The notes below the pieces were generated by a model. The model searched no databases. It was not told the DNA's origin and saw only the letters and a program-made list of their open reading frames with translations. From NCBI GenBank assembly GCA_039817415.1, contig JBCBVV010000010.1:62001-126000 (forward strand): a stretch of 64,000 nucleotides of DNA, written 5' to 3'. This document shows, piece after piece, positions 47,224 to 55,786 of this stretch. The position numbers were made by a program, and so were the translations under genes. This stretch comes from JALEFZ01 sp039817415 (GTDB lineage: Bacteria; Bacteroidota; Bacteroidia; J057). Numbering within the stretch: position 1 is the stretch's first letter; the number at the start of each line of letters is the position of its first letter.

Positions 47224-48555
47224 ATGTCATTTTCTATTTCTGGCAAGGTAGAACTTGCTTCAAATACGCATATTCCTATATCTGGAGTCAGTGTGCAAGC
47301 TTTTGGAACCAAAGTAGAGATCCTGAAGGACAATCTTGTATGTAAGCCTTCACTTGAAAATTTTAGGGAAAGTGAAACACATAAGAGATTAGACCAAGGA
47401 GATTCTTATGAAGTTCTTAAGGTTGTGAGAGGGTATGATGGCAAACAAAATCACTTTGCCCAACTCCAATTTCCAGATGGCAGCGTGGGTTGGATCGTTT
47501 ACCAGTGGAATGAGGAATCATATGGGCGATTGTTTTCGGATCCTGCTTCATCTAAAACTTGGACGGATTCAGAAGGAGAATTTAGCCTGAATACAGAGAC
47601 TTCTTCACCTGTTATCTTGCGATTTGTCAAGTCCCCGGCAGATAGCGACACTGAAGGAAAAGGATATTTCGATGCTTATTCTAGGATAATATCTGAACCT
47701 AAAGACGACCTTCAAATTGGGATGGAAGCGGCTAATTATATGGTAGAGGAGAAGGATATTTTAGCCCTTTTACCCGATTGGAAAGATTATTCATATGGTG
47801 GACCTGCTAAAGCTCCTAAAGGCTATATGGTAGATAAGATATGGAATAGAACATCACAAAATAAAATCGCGTGTAACACCTTCACAGAGGCTCTCTTGTT
47901 TGAGGCTTGGGAAAGAAAATATGGCAAACATAAGGACTTTAGGGTAAGTCTAAGCCAGCATAGAGAATATATGATAAATAATCGTGCCCTAGACTTTTAC
48001 CAAAATGAGGCTGGAGAATGGATTGCAAATGGAGACGTTTTTGGCCCTGTGAATCTACTTGTGGAAAAAGGAATTGCCCTTTCCATGGAAAGGGCAATTG
48101 GTGATTGGGAAGACACTGACTATCCTGATATGGTCAGAAAACGATCATGGCTAACTTGCCAAGGATGGTCAAAGTGGGATCCTGATTGTTATTATGATGA
48201 GCAGGATGATCTCTATAGACTAAAAGCTAAAAGTGTCAGCGGGCACAACTACATGATTGTAAGTATTTCCGAAGATGAGGAAAAAGTCCTTTCCCTTGAG
48301 TCTAATTTGGCTTATAGAATTAATGGAGTTGGGATAAGGTACCTTGGAGATTTAAGTAAGCGAAAGGATGATTTGATGAAGGATGGCCAAATCAATCCCA
48401 ATAAGGATGCTCATTGGACCCAGAAAATTGATTGGAAGCTTGCCGATATCAAGGAAAAGCACAAAGACGGAGATGTAAATAAAACAGCTAAATCTTTAGC
48501 CTATGCACAATTAAAAGTGTGCAACCTCAATTGGGCTGATAATCTGATTATGTAG
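47224..48555 (+). CDS. Cys/His amidase-like protein with carboxypeptidase-regulatory and SH3-like N-terminus
   Basis: The 443-residue protein has no signal peptide. A short carboxypeptidase-regulatory-like start (MSFSISGKVELASNTHIPIS) is interrupted by an SH3-like stretch (about 40-100, ending FPDGSVGWIVYQW) and resumes at TWTDSEGEFSLN. The C-terminal half (about 195-380) has the order expected of papain/NlpC-P60/CHAP-type hydrolases: Cys217 in NKIACNTFTEALL, His341 in SGHNYMIVSI, then a polar LESN (358-361). Peptidoglycan or amide hydrolysis is inferred, not shown. It is the first gene of a four-gene set ending at 52041. Leaderless Cys/His hydrolases of this kind can be delivered effectors. 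Confidence 0.65.
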   Translation: MSFSISGKVELASNTHIPISGVSVQAFGTKVEILKDNLVCKPSLENFRESETHKRLDQGDSYEVLKVVRGYDGKQNHFAQLQFPDGSVGWIVYQWNEESYGRLFSDPASSKTWTDSEGEFSLNTETSSPVILRFVKSPADSDTEGKGYFDAYSRIISEPKDDLQIGMEAANYMVEEKDILALLPDWKDYSYGGPAKAPKGYMVDKIWNRTSQNKIACNTFTEALLFEAWERKYGKHKDFRVSLSQHREYMINNRALDFYQNEAGEWIANGDVFGPVNLLVEKGIALSMERAIGDWEDTDYPDMVRKRSWLTCQGWSKWDPDCYYDEQDDLYRLKAKSVSGHNYMIVSISEDEEKVLSLESNLAYRINGVGIRYLGDLSKRKDDLMKDGQINPNKDAHWTQKIDWKLADIKEKHKDGDVNKTAKSLAYAQLKVCNLNWADNLIM

Positions 48556-48678
48556 AGGATTTTCTCTAAACGTATTGACTAGACTTATGTCGAGCTGGGC
48601 TTAATTAAGCCATAGCATGAGGTACTAGTACCTGCAATCAAATGAGATTTATTAATCAACAACAAGCAAAATTTTATT

Positions 48679-50178
48679 ATGGATTTGTACAAAATTCTAG
48701 ATGATGTAAAAAACATGGCTATTGGCTTAAAGCCTGGTACCCAAGAAATGCAAAAGGGTTATTTTGTAGCATGGCGTGATATTGGATTACCCGTTAACGC
48801 GGAGGATTATGAAAATCCTGCGGACATCTTTGAACTAATGGAAGCTGAGGAGGCCGGAGATCCCTACTTTTCTGATGAAGCTGGAGATCTTTTAGGTGAG
48901 GTCTCGGAAGATGGTATCTCGGATGAAGCTTTTGAGGAGGAATCCAAAATGGGAGACGAGGCCTCGTTCTTCAGAACCTTCCTACTTTCAAACTCCAAAA
49001 TTAACATGAATGGTAATTTCAAGGTTGAACCAGGTACACAAAATGTGGCTAGCACTTGGGAAGGAATAATTAAAGGGGCTGAAATCGACATCCAAAGTAT
49101 CATTTTAGATGGAGAGAAAAAGCGACTTTTTGATGAGGTTGCCGCCAAAATTACCCCAGAGTTAGAAAGGAAAGTACAAAAGGCTTTAGCCAAGGTAGAA
49201 AGCGCTGAAATCGAGTTAATTGAAAAGTACTCCGAGTATTTCTTGACTAATCGAATTGGTTTGTGGCGTCAGATCGGTAAAATCTACCAACGACGATTGG
49301 ATTCCGCCAAACGGAAATACCGAACAGTCGCTAGGGACTATGACCGATACATGGCTCTTTTGGATTCTCAGGGGGTGGATCCAGCTAGTTTCTTGATTTC
49401 AAAGGCAAAGACGGTCTTTGATCAATGGAGCCTTCAGTTAGGAGTTACTGGCACTATTCCCTATACAATGATGACACCTAGCGATTGGTATGAGGCAGAT
49501 GCTGATGGTTGGACTACCTATAGTGAGTCTAGCTATAAAAGAGAACAAAGTGTCACTGAAAGTAGTACCTCTATTAAGGCAAAACCTAGCTTTTTCGGTG
49601 GAATGTTTGCTGTTGGAGCGGGTGCTAGTTATGGTTCTGAAAAGTCGAACATTTCCATTGATGTTGAGAGTTTTAGCTTAAGTTTTAGCTATAAAATTGT
49701 AAGGGTCGAGCGCCCTTGGATGGATACCTCTATCTTAAATCTTAAAAACTGGTATCTGAAAAGTGAAACAAATCAGCCTTATGAAGTAAATTCTATTTCT
49801 GATGGAAGCTTCAATCAGGTATATGAGAACAAGCCTAATGTGTTTCTTCCATCAGTTATAACGGGATTAATTCTGGCTAAGGATGTGGAGCTAAGTTGGG
49901 AAAATAGTGATTTCGATTCAACTTCTGTACAAACTACGTTAAAGGCGGGTGGGTCAATTGGTTATGGACCATTCAAATTAGGTGGTTCCTATGGAAAGAA
50001 GAACAGCTCTGAAACTGAGTCTGAAACCTATGATGAGAAATCATTAAGAATGGAAGGGGTTCAGATCATTGGATATGTGAGTCAAATAATGCCTGCGAGT
50101 CCATTTAAGGCTTCAATACTAGATCAGGAAATCGTTACAGAAGAAGGTGGGGAGGAAGCTGTAAATCCAGGTTCTTAA
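48679..50178 (+). CDS. Large protein of unrecognised family, paralogue of 50191
   Basis: The 499-residue protein has no signal peptide. The N-terminus has KGYFVAWRDIGLPVNAEDYE. A helical region rich in Lys and Glu follows (about 145-225), then a Gly/Ser-rich stretch (FFGGMFAVGAGASYGSEKSN) and a beta-rich module with SFSYKIVRVERPWMDTS (RPW at 345-347), SDGSF, LPSVITGLILAKDVELSW and QIIGYVSQIMPASP. The same module order recurs, diverged, in the next gene. I recall similar uncharacterised proteins but cannot name a Pfam family. The 123-base gap after the amidase-like gene has no clear terminator. Confidence 0.7.
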   Translation: MDLYKILDDVKNMAIGLKPGTQEMQKGYFVAWRDIGLPVNAEDYENPADIFELMEAEEAGDPYFSDEAGDLLGEVSEDGISDEAFEEESKMGDEASFFRTFLLSNSKINMNGNFKVEPGTQNVASTWEGIIKGAEIDIQSIILDGEKKRLFDEVAAKITPELERKVQKALAKVESAEIELIEKYSEYFLTNRIGLWRQIGKIYQRRLDSAKRKYRTVARDYDRYMALLDSQGVDPASFLISKAKTVFDQWSLQLGVTGTIPYTMMTPSDWYEADADGWTTYSESSYKREQSVTESSTSIKAKPSFFGGMFAVGAGASYGSEKSNISIDVESFSLSFSYKIVRVERPWMDTSILNLKNWYLKSETNQPYEVNSISDGSFNQVYENKPNVFLPSVITGLILAKDVELSWENSDFDSTSVQTTLKAGGSIGYGPFKLGGSYGKKNSSETESETYDEKSLRMEGVQIIGYVSQIMPASPFKASILDQEIVTEEGGEEAVNPGS

Positions 50179-50190
50179 GGCTAAATTGTC

Positions 50191-51321
50191 ATGATAGAAT
50201 TGTTTGAAAATAAACAATTGATTTGGGAATTGTTATTTCGCCTCCTGAGTAAAAGTCAGGGGGCGGCCCATCACTCTCTTTCGTTTCCTCAAAATCAAAG
50301 GTATTTCTTATCTGATGAAGATCTATCTATTCTCCACAGGAAGAATGCGCGTGAAAGAGAATTATTTTCTGAATTAATCCATGCTATGCCCGATGGTTCC
50401 TTCTTTCGCTTATCGGAAGAGTCATTATTCGAAGCCTATGAAAAGGTATTTATTGGTGCTGAAATCGCGGATCAACCCTATTTGGAATCTGAATGGAAAA
50501 CCTATCAGGAAAAATATCCTGAAGAAATTAACATATACGATTCCTTCAAGAATCAAGCAGAGAATTTAGAGGAAGAGTGGTTTAAATTGGTTGAGAGTAA
50601 GGCTCTCCCTCTTGAAATGGAAAGAGCTAGAAAAAAAATCCAGGAACATCAATTGAAATGGAAACTTAATGGATATAAAGATTTTGTTGAGGAAAAAATC
50701 AATTCTGTTATAGCCGAAGGAGAGTTTTCCTTTGCAAATCAATGGACACAATGGAAAAGTCGTGCCCAGAATTCTTGGAGTGCAGGTACTAATGGTCCTT
50801 TTTCTCGATTTGGAAATTTCTCCACCGACTTTGATCGCATACTTTCGATCGAGAATTGGACGCAGTGGACTTTTGATAAAAATGATTTGGAGGAAATAAT
50901 TACTGATACTGTAATAAATCAAAGAGTTGAAGTTGAGCTTCTAGAAATATTACTGAAAAAAATGAAAACATTAAGGTTTAAGACTAGCTATTTACCTATT
51001 CGAAGAGACTGGTTTGAACCTGAGTTATTTAAAGCAGATTTTTGGAAATGGAAGGAAGGATTTCCAGTAAGCTGGGCATCAGATGGAAATTTTGGAGGGT
51101 TTATTCCGACTTACATTAGTGGTCTAATCCTTATGAGAGATATAGAGTTCCGTTACCAGTCCAATATGATGGCTGATGTGTTGGAATGGATTGGAGGCTT
51201 ATTTAGAGAATTACCCTTTTTCCCTTTGATGGAAGAAAGTAGTAATGGCCAATATATTGCCGCTTTTGAATACCAGCTTGTTGCTAGATCCCCTAATCCG
51301 AATCCGGGTTTAACTTTTTAA
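50191..51321 (+). CDS. Protein of unrecognised family, diverged paralogue of 48679
   Basis: The 376-residue protein has no signal peptide. The first 180 residues are helical and rich in Glu, Lys, Trp and Phe. The C-terminal part parallels the previous gene: SYLPIRRDWFEPELF for its RPW segment, SDGNF, FIPTYISGLILMRDIEF and a closing FEYQLVARSPNPNPG. It lacks the Gly/Ser-rich insert of its partner. It starts 12 bases after it and is probably translated from the same transcript. Confidence 0.7.
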   Translation: MIELFENKQLIWELLFRLLSKSQGAAHHSLSFPQNQRYFLSDEDLSILHRKNARERELFSELIHAMPDGSFFRLSEESLFEAYEKVFIGAEIADQPYLESEWKTYQEKYPEEINIYDSFKNQAENLEEEWFKLVESKALPLEMERARKKIQEHQLKWKLNGYKDFVEEKINSVIAEGEFSFANQWTQWKSRAQNSWSAGTNGPFSRFGNFSTDFDRILSIENWTQWTFDKNDLEEIITDTVINQRVEVELLEILLKKMKTLRFKTSYLPIRRDWFEPELFKADFWKWKEGFPVSWASDGNFGGFIPTYISGLILMRDIEFRYQSNMMADVLEWIGGLFRELPFFPLMEESSNGQYIAAFEYQLVARSPNPNPGLTF

Positions 51322-51330
51322 TGAAAGATT

Positions 51331-52041
51331 ATGCCAGAACAAACACATGAAAATTTCCTAAGAGGAATAAGAAAAAGAAGACTTATCGGCATCTCAATTC
51401 TTGGAGGATTAGTCTTAGTCATGAGTATTTTTATAGGCCTATGTAACCGCCCATCCCAACAAGAACTAAAACCAGAATCAGAGGTAGACTTGGCTCTTTC
51501 AAATTTAGCTCTTTCCGCTAATTGGTTATGCAAAAATAGGCCCCTTCAAATTGCTTTTGACTTGCAAAACAATGGCGGAACAGATGCAGGCCCTTTTACC
51601 ATTAAGCTATTTTTAGATAGTCAAAATGCGGTTCCTGATACTGCCATCAATGAGGCTGATGGAATGGCTGCAGGAGGAAATAAATTTTATATTCTTGAAG
51701 GTTCCTTTAAAAAGAAGAAATTATATAATTCTAGAGTTGAAGTTGTTCATCCAGGAGATATGGAACAAGAAAATAATTCCGTTTCGTTCCAAAATGAAAT
51801 TAAAAAGTGTAATCCTGAATTTAAAAAAACTATTTTAATTCAAAATGAAACGAGAGTTGCAAAGAAATATCAAATTAAATACAAGTTGGAAAATGGCGAT
51901 ACTGTCAAAGAGTCGTTTATTGTCGGTCCAAACGAAAGCTTGAATTTTAAAGGAGTGGAAAACTATGAGATCAAGTCAATGAATCAAGAAAAAAAATATA
52001 AGAAGATTAGACTTAAACCAATCCCTGTATCTAAACCTTAG
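51331..52041 (+). CDS. Membrane-anchored CARDB-domain protein
   Basis: The 236-residue protein has a basic cytoplasmic N-terminus (FLRGIRKRRLIG), one transmembrane helix (about 17-36) ending at a Cys that does not fit a lipobox, then a CARDB-like Ig domain (about 50-140, DLALSNLALSANWLCKNRPL, FDLQNNGGTDAGPFTIKLFL, a VEVVHPG strand and a NNSVSF ending). The last 90 residues are Lys-rich. CARDB domains usually mediate adhesion. Ninth base after 50191 ends; last gene of the cassette. Confidence 0.75.
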   Translation: MPEQTHENFLRGIRKRRLIGISILGGLVLVMSIFIGLCNRPSQQELKPESEVDLALSNLALSANWLCKNRPLQIAFDLQNNGGTDAGPFTIKLFLDSQNAVPDTAINEADGMAAGGNKFYILEGSFKKKKLYNSRVEVVHPGDMEQENNSVSFQNEIKKCNPEFKKTILIQNETRVAKKYQIKYKLENGDTVKESFIVGPNESLNFKGVENYEIKSMNQEKKYKKIRLKPIPVSKP

Positions 52042-52177
52042 GATTACAATTAAATGATAGAGTTAGAGACCTCTACATACAAATTTCCTCCTGCAGTAAG
52101 AAAAACTTAATTGATATAGGAGCGATTGATATTTCACAGCTGACAACCCCCATTTGCATTCCCCCCCTCAAAACAAG

Positions 52178-52212
52178 AACTTGCAGGCTATGGTCAAATC
52201 CTGCAAGTTTTT
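52178..52212 (+). terminator. Intrinsic-terminator-like hairpin just before bioY
   Basis: AACTTGCAGG (52178-52187) and CCTGCAAGTT (52200-52209) form a perfect 10-bp stem with a 12-base loop and a short T-run. It ends only five bases before the bioY start codon. It may terminate the upstream cassette or act as an attenuator in the bioY leader. A second CCTGCA copy (52090-52095) could pair with the 5' arm as a competing structure. Confidence 0.65.
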
Positions 52213-52217
52213 GTGGT

Positions 52218-52742
52218 ATGAATGTTAAAGCCCTTGTATATACCTCCCTTTTTACCGCCTTTATCATCATAGGGGCTTATATCACAATACCTCTGGGGCC
52301 TGTTCCTCTTGTGTTGTCTGATTTCATGGTGCTATTTGCGGGTTTGATGTTGGGGCCGCGCTACGGCTTTACAGCGGTGGGTTTGTATATCATGTTGGGG
52401 GCTTTGGGTTTGCCCATTTTTTCAGGGGGAGGAGGAGGATTGGCTCACATGGCAGGGCCAACAGGCGGCTATTTGGCAGGCTTTTTTATAAGCCCCTTGG
52501 TCGTGGGGAGCATTTCTCATAGCGGGGAATTCAAATGGGCTAAGGATGCTTTGGCGGCTTTGTTGGGCTATGTCTTGATTTTTGGCTTGGGCGTCATATG
52601 GCTGAAGATTCAAGCGGAAATGAGTTGGGAAAAGGCGGTTGCTGCTGGTTTTTTGACCTTTTTGATTCCCATGGGTATTAAGTGGGTTGGGGTAGTGGGC
52701 CTGACCCAATTGATCCGGCGAACAGGTATTCTCAGCATATGA
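52218..52742 (+). CDS. bioY: BioY, biotin-specific S component of an ECF transporter
   Basis: The 174-residue protein has about six membrane helices. PLGPVPLVLSDFMVLFAGLM, LGPRYGFTAVGLYIMLGALG and GPTGGYLAGF are typical BioY segments. It binds biotin and takes it up with the ATPase and EcfT protein encoded directly downstream. The ATPase start codon overlaps this stop as ATGA. The arrangement is a dedicated three-gene biotin uptake unit. Confidence 0.93.
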   Translation: MNVKALVYTSLFTAFIIIGAYITIPLGPVPLVLSDFMVLFAGLMLGPRYGFTAVGLYIMLGALGLPIFSGGGGGLAHMAGPTGGYLAGFFISPLVVGSISHSGEFKWAKDALAALLGYVLIFGLGVIWLKIQAEMSWEKAVAAGFLTFLIPMGIKWVGVVGLTQLIRRTGILSI

Positions 52743-53497
52743 AAGAGGAATGGATAATTGAGTGCAGAAAATTGAGCTACACTTTTCCAGATGGAGGAAT
52801 AGGGGTGGAGGATGTTTCTTTTGGTGTAAACAAAGGGGATTTCTTGTTATTGACTGGTCCGAATGGTTCTGGCAAAACATTACTATCTAGGCTGTTGATT
52901 GGCTTGCTCAAACCGTCAAAGGGGGAGGTCTTATTGGAGAATTCCGCTATCGGTCAACAACTAGAACTTGTCCGACAAAAAGTAGGGCTGATTTTTCAGG
53001 ATCCTAACCATCAAATCGTAGGACAAGACGTTCAGGAGGAAATCGCCTTTGGCCCTGAAAATTTAGCGTGGCCAAGGGAAAGAATTAAAAAGGCAGTGGC
53101 TACGGTCATGGAGAGAATGTCTTTGACGCACCTCAGCAAAAGACGGCCCCATTCTTTATCAGGAGGAGAAAAGCGAAGATTGGTATTGGCAGGAATCCTT
53201 GTCATGGAACCAGAAGTCATCATTTTTGACGAGCCTTTTGTTGGATTGGATTATAAGGGTTGTGTCGCCATTCTTCAGCAAATGTTGGACCTTCATCAAG
53301 ATGGAAAAACACTAATGGTCATCTCTCACGATGTGGAGAAGATATTGGCGCATGTAAATAGGGTAATCATTCTATCCAAGGGGAAAATTGTCGCAGATTC
53401 CGAAGCTGAATCCGCTCTTAGGCAATTCAAGCAGTATGACATCAGAGTACCATATGGTGAAGATCGGCCAATAGATAGCATGACATGGCTAGAATAG
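52739..53497 (+). CDS. bioM: ECF transporter ATPase (BioM-like)
   Basis: The 252-residue ABC ATPase has Walker A GPNGSGKT, a Q-loop IFQDPNHQIVGQDV, signature LSGGEKRR, Walker B VIIFDEPFVGLD and a switch His in ISHDVEK. It powers the BioY-BioN complex. ATG 52739 overlaps the bioY stop. An upstream in-frame ATG at 52682 lies inside bioY and is rejected. It overlaps the next gene by 13 bases. Confidence 0.92.
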   Translation: MKEEWIIECRKLSYTFPDGGIGVEDVSFGVNKGDFLLLTGPNGSGKTLLSRLLIGLLKPSKGEVLLENSAIGQQLELVRQKVGLIFQDPNHQIVGQDVQEEIAFGPENLAWPRERIKKAVATVMERMSLTHLSKRRPHSLSGGEKRRLVLAGILVMEPEVIIFDEPFVGLDYKGCVAILQQMLDLHQDGKTLMVISHDVEKILAHVNRVIILSKGKIVADSEAESALRQFKQYDIRVPYGEDRPIDSMTWLE

Positions 53498-54234
53498 AAA
53501 ATTTACTTGAGAGCCATACAGAAGGCAAACTCGCTTCTTTTGATGCAAGGCTTAAGATTATTGTATACCTCTGGTTGAATATTTGTCTTGGGTTTTCAGA
53601 TAAATATGGATTGTTGTTGATCGCAATCTTGATGATAGGGGGGATGATATGGGGAAGATTGTCATTAGTCAGGATGCTACCCTTCATCGGTTTTTTTTCT
53701 ATTTATCTCATGATCGCAATTGGATTGAGGGTCCTTACATGGGATGAATCTGGCATTCAATTGATGGAAGAAAAGTGGATGTCAGCATCTTTATACGGGC
53801 TGCGACTAGGCTTGATGTTTTTTCTGGCTTTGATCTTCTTTATCACAACCTCAACTTCAGATATGCGAGATGGGATCATTGCCTTGTTGAAACCTGTCCC
53901 ATTTGTAAACGAGGCAGCTATTGGCTTGATGATTAGTATGGTCTTTAACCAAGTCATTATGTTGAGCCAGGACAACGAATCCTTAGGTAATGCCAGAAAA
54001 GCGCGTTCTGAGAAGTACGGCATGAACGTTTTTCGTAGGCTTCGATTTACCCTATATCCTTTAATTGTGAAAAATCTGGTAAGGGCAGGAGAAATATCTC
54101 AAGCGATGGAGGCTCGTTCCTTTTCCCGTACAAGAACAAGCCGATCATTTTCTCCAAAAGGTCGAGATTATGTTGTATGTTCAATTGGAGTAATTGTGGG
54201 TGCGATTGCTCTATTGATAGACCTGAAGCTGTAA
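53485..54234 (+). CDS. bioN: ECF transporter transmembrane component (BioN/EcfT-like)
   Basis: The 249-residue protein has four to five membrane helices. The two EcfT coupling motifs are visible as NARKARSEKYG and AMEARSFSRTR (Ala-Arg-Ser boxes), which contact the ATPases. It links the ATPase to BioY. The overlap with bioM supports one transcript and translational coupling. Confidence 0.9.
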   Translation: MARIENLLESHTEGKLASFDARLKIIVYLWLNICLGFSDKYGLLLIAILMIGGMIWGRLSLVRMLPFIGFFSIYLMIAIGLRVLTWDESGIQLMEEKWMSASLYGLRLGLMFFLALIFFITTSTSDMRDGIIALLKPVPFVNEAAIGLMISMVFNQVIMLSQDNESLGNARKARSEKYGMNVFRRLRFTLYPLIVKNLVRAGEISQAMEARSFSRTRTSRSFSPKGRDYVVCSIGVIVGAIALLIDLKL

Positions 54235-54251
54235 CCTGGGTAACATCTGTG

Positions 54252-54716
54252 ATGAAAGAGCTTAATTCAAAAGTCGAACAAAACCACAGACTCTTCCAAT
54301 TTTTGAAGGGGGAATGGGTATTTTCTCGAACTATTTCATCTTTTGGTTCTACAAAGGGGGTAGGAATATTTAGCCCTTTACAAGAGAACCACTTTCATTA
54401 TCAAGAAGAGGGAATGACTACCCTTGATAATGGAAGAGAATTGAAAAGTACTCAGGAATATATATACGAATGGACAGGAGAACAAATTGTTATCTGGTTC
54501 TCCAAGCTAGGGAAAAAGGATCGACCCTTTCATTACCTTAATTTTGATATGGATTTTGACAACAAAAGGTGGGAAAGTCAAGATTATCATCTTTGCGTAG
54601 CGGATCATTATTGGGGTACATATTCATTCGATCAATTTGGTCATTTTACCATCCAATACAAGGTCAAAGGCCCTAAAAAGGACTATGTCTCTACTACCCT
54701 TTTCCAAAAGAAATGA
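54252..54716 (+). CDS. DUF6314-like protein
   Basis: The 154-residue protein begins MKELNSKVEQNHRLFQFLKG. FLKGEWVFSRTISSFGS, HLCVADHYWGTYSF and VKGPKKDYVSTTLFQ match the pattern I associate with DUF6314, a small lipocalin-like beta-barrel of unknown function. The frame is open to 54177 inside bioN, but the family start fits ATG 54252. It lies 17 bases after bioN and may be the last gene of the biotin operon; a link to biotin is not shown. Confidence 0.7.
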   Translation: MKELNSKVEQNHRLFQFLKGEWVFSRTISSFGSTKGVGIFSPLQENHFHYQEEGMTTLDNGRELKSTQEYIYEWTGEQIVIWFSKLGKKDRPFHYLNFDMDFDNKRWESQDYHLCVADHYWGTYSFDQFGHFTIQYKVKGPKKDYVSTTLFQKK

Positions 54717-54746
54717 AGAAAATTTTGCTGGGTTAAAGTGGGGACA

Positions 54747-55775
54747 TTAAAAGGAAATACCTTGCAAGTCTCCAATATTGATAGACTGAAAACTAGCTCG
54801 AGAAAGATGAAAAGCAGATTCGTCTAATTCCTCAATTTCTAAAACGGGGGCAACACAGACATCCTTTCCTTGAAAGAGTTTCATCCATTCATCTCTGTCT
54901 TTGCTTGTAAAGATTTTTTCAACTTCCTCTTTGGGGAAGCTCACGGAAAGTAATTCCATTTGATGGTTCTTTTTCCATTCGGGCTTTTCAAGGACTTCAC
55001 AGAGGTTATTCCAGAATTTTATTTCAAGGGCCCCAACGGCTAGCCATTTCCCATCTTTTGTAGGATAAACCGCATAATTAACAGTTGTTTTTCCATTGAT
55101 GATGTTGAAGAGTCTGTAATCCAATCCTCCTTGATGCAAAGCAAAAGGAATCATCAGAAAGGGTTTCATGGCATCGGTGAGGGAAATATCCAAATAACAT
55201 CCTTTTCCTTGTTTCTCCTTTTGGAGAAGGGCGGCTTGAATTTGCATCACAGCATGGTAGGCGCCTCCAATATCTGCCCATTGTGTATCTGCTACGTTTG
55301 GCTTCCCTCGATCATCCTTCATCAATCCCAATAAACCAGAATAGGCTAGGTAATTGATATCATGTCCGGCCTCATGGGCAAAGGGACCTTCCTGTCCATA
55401 ACCTGTGATGGAAGCGTATACGATATCTGACTTTATAGCTTTTATGTGTTCATATCCCAATCCCCAGGCTTCCATAGCGCCCGGACGAAACTGCTCTACA
55501 AATACATCTGCAGATTGGACTAATTCTTTGATTTTCGAAAGGCCTTCTTCTGAATTGTAATCAATCGAATGAACCTCCTTATTGTGATTGAGCAGGTGGA
55601 AAAGGATACTGGTCCCTTCCACCTGCGTTCCATTCATTCTTACATAATCTGGCCTTTTGGGGCTTTCGATCTTGATGACTTTGGCTCCTAATTGAGCCAA
55701 TAAGTGTGTGGCCATGGGCCCCGGCAATAGCCTGGTGAAATCAAGAATCGTAATTCCCGCTAAAGGCTTATTCAT
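54747..55775 (-). CDS. CaiB/BaiF CoA-transferase family protein (AMACR-like)
   Basis: The 342-residue class III CoA-transferase-fold protein shows LLPGPMATHLLAQLGAKVIK, VIKIESPKRPD, FVEQFRPGAMEAWGLG, and AGHDINYLAYSGLL with the catalytic Asp of this superfamily. The GHDINYLA segment resembles alpha-methylacyl-CoA racemase. The next genes on its strand are beta-oxidation enzymes with an 11-base gap, so racemising 2-methylacyl-CoA for oxidation is a reasonable role. A CoA-transferase role cannot be excluded. Confidence 0.82.
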   Translation of the reverse strand: MNKPLAGITILDFTRLLPGPMATHLLAQLGAKVIKIESPKRPDYVRMNGTQVEGTSILFHLLNHNKEVHSIDYNSEEGLSKIKELVQSADVFVEQFRPGAMEAWGLGYEHIKAIKSDIVYASITGYGQEGPFAHEAGHDINYLAYSGLLGLMKDDRGKPNVADTQWADIGGAYHAVMQIQAALLQKEKQGKGCYLDISLTDAMKPFLMIPFALHQGGLDYRLFNIINGKTTVNYAVYPTKDGKWLAVGALEIKFWNNLCEVLEKPEWKKNHQMELLSVSFPKEEVEKIFTSKDRDEWMKLFQGKDVCVAPVLEIEELDESAFHLSRASFQSINIGDLQGISF

Positions 55776-55786
55776 GTTGTTGCTAA

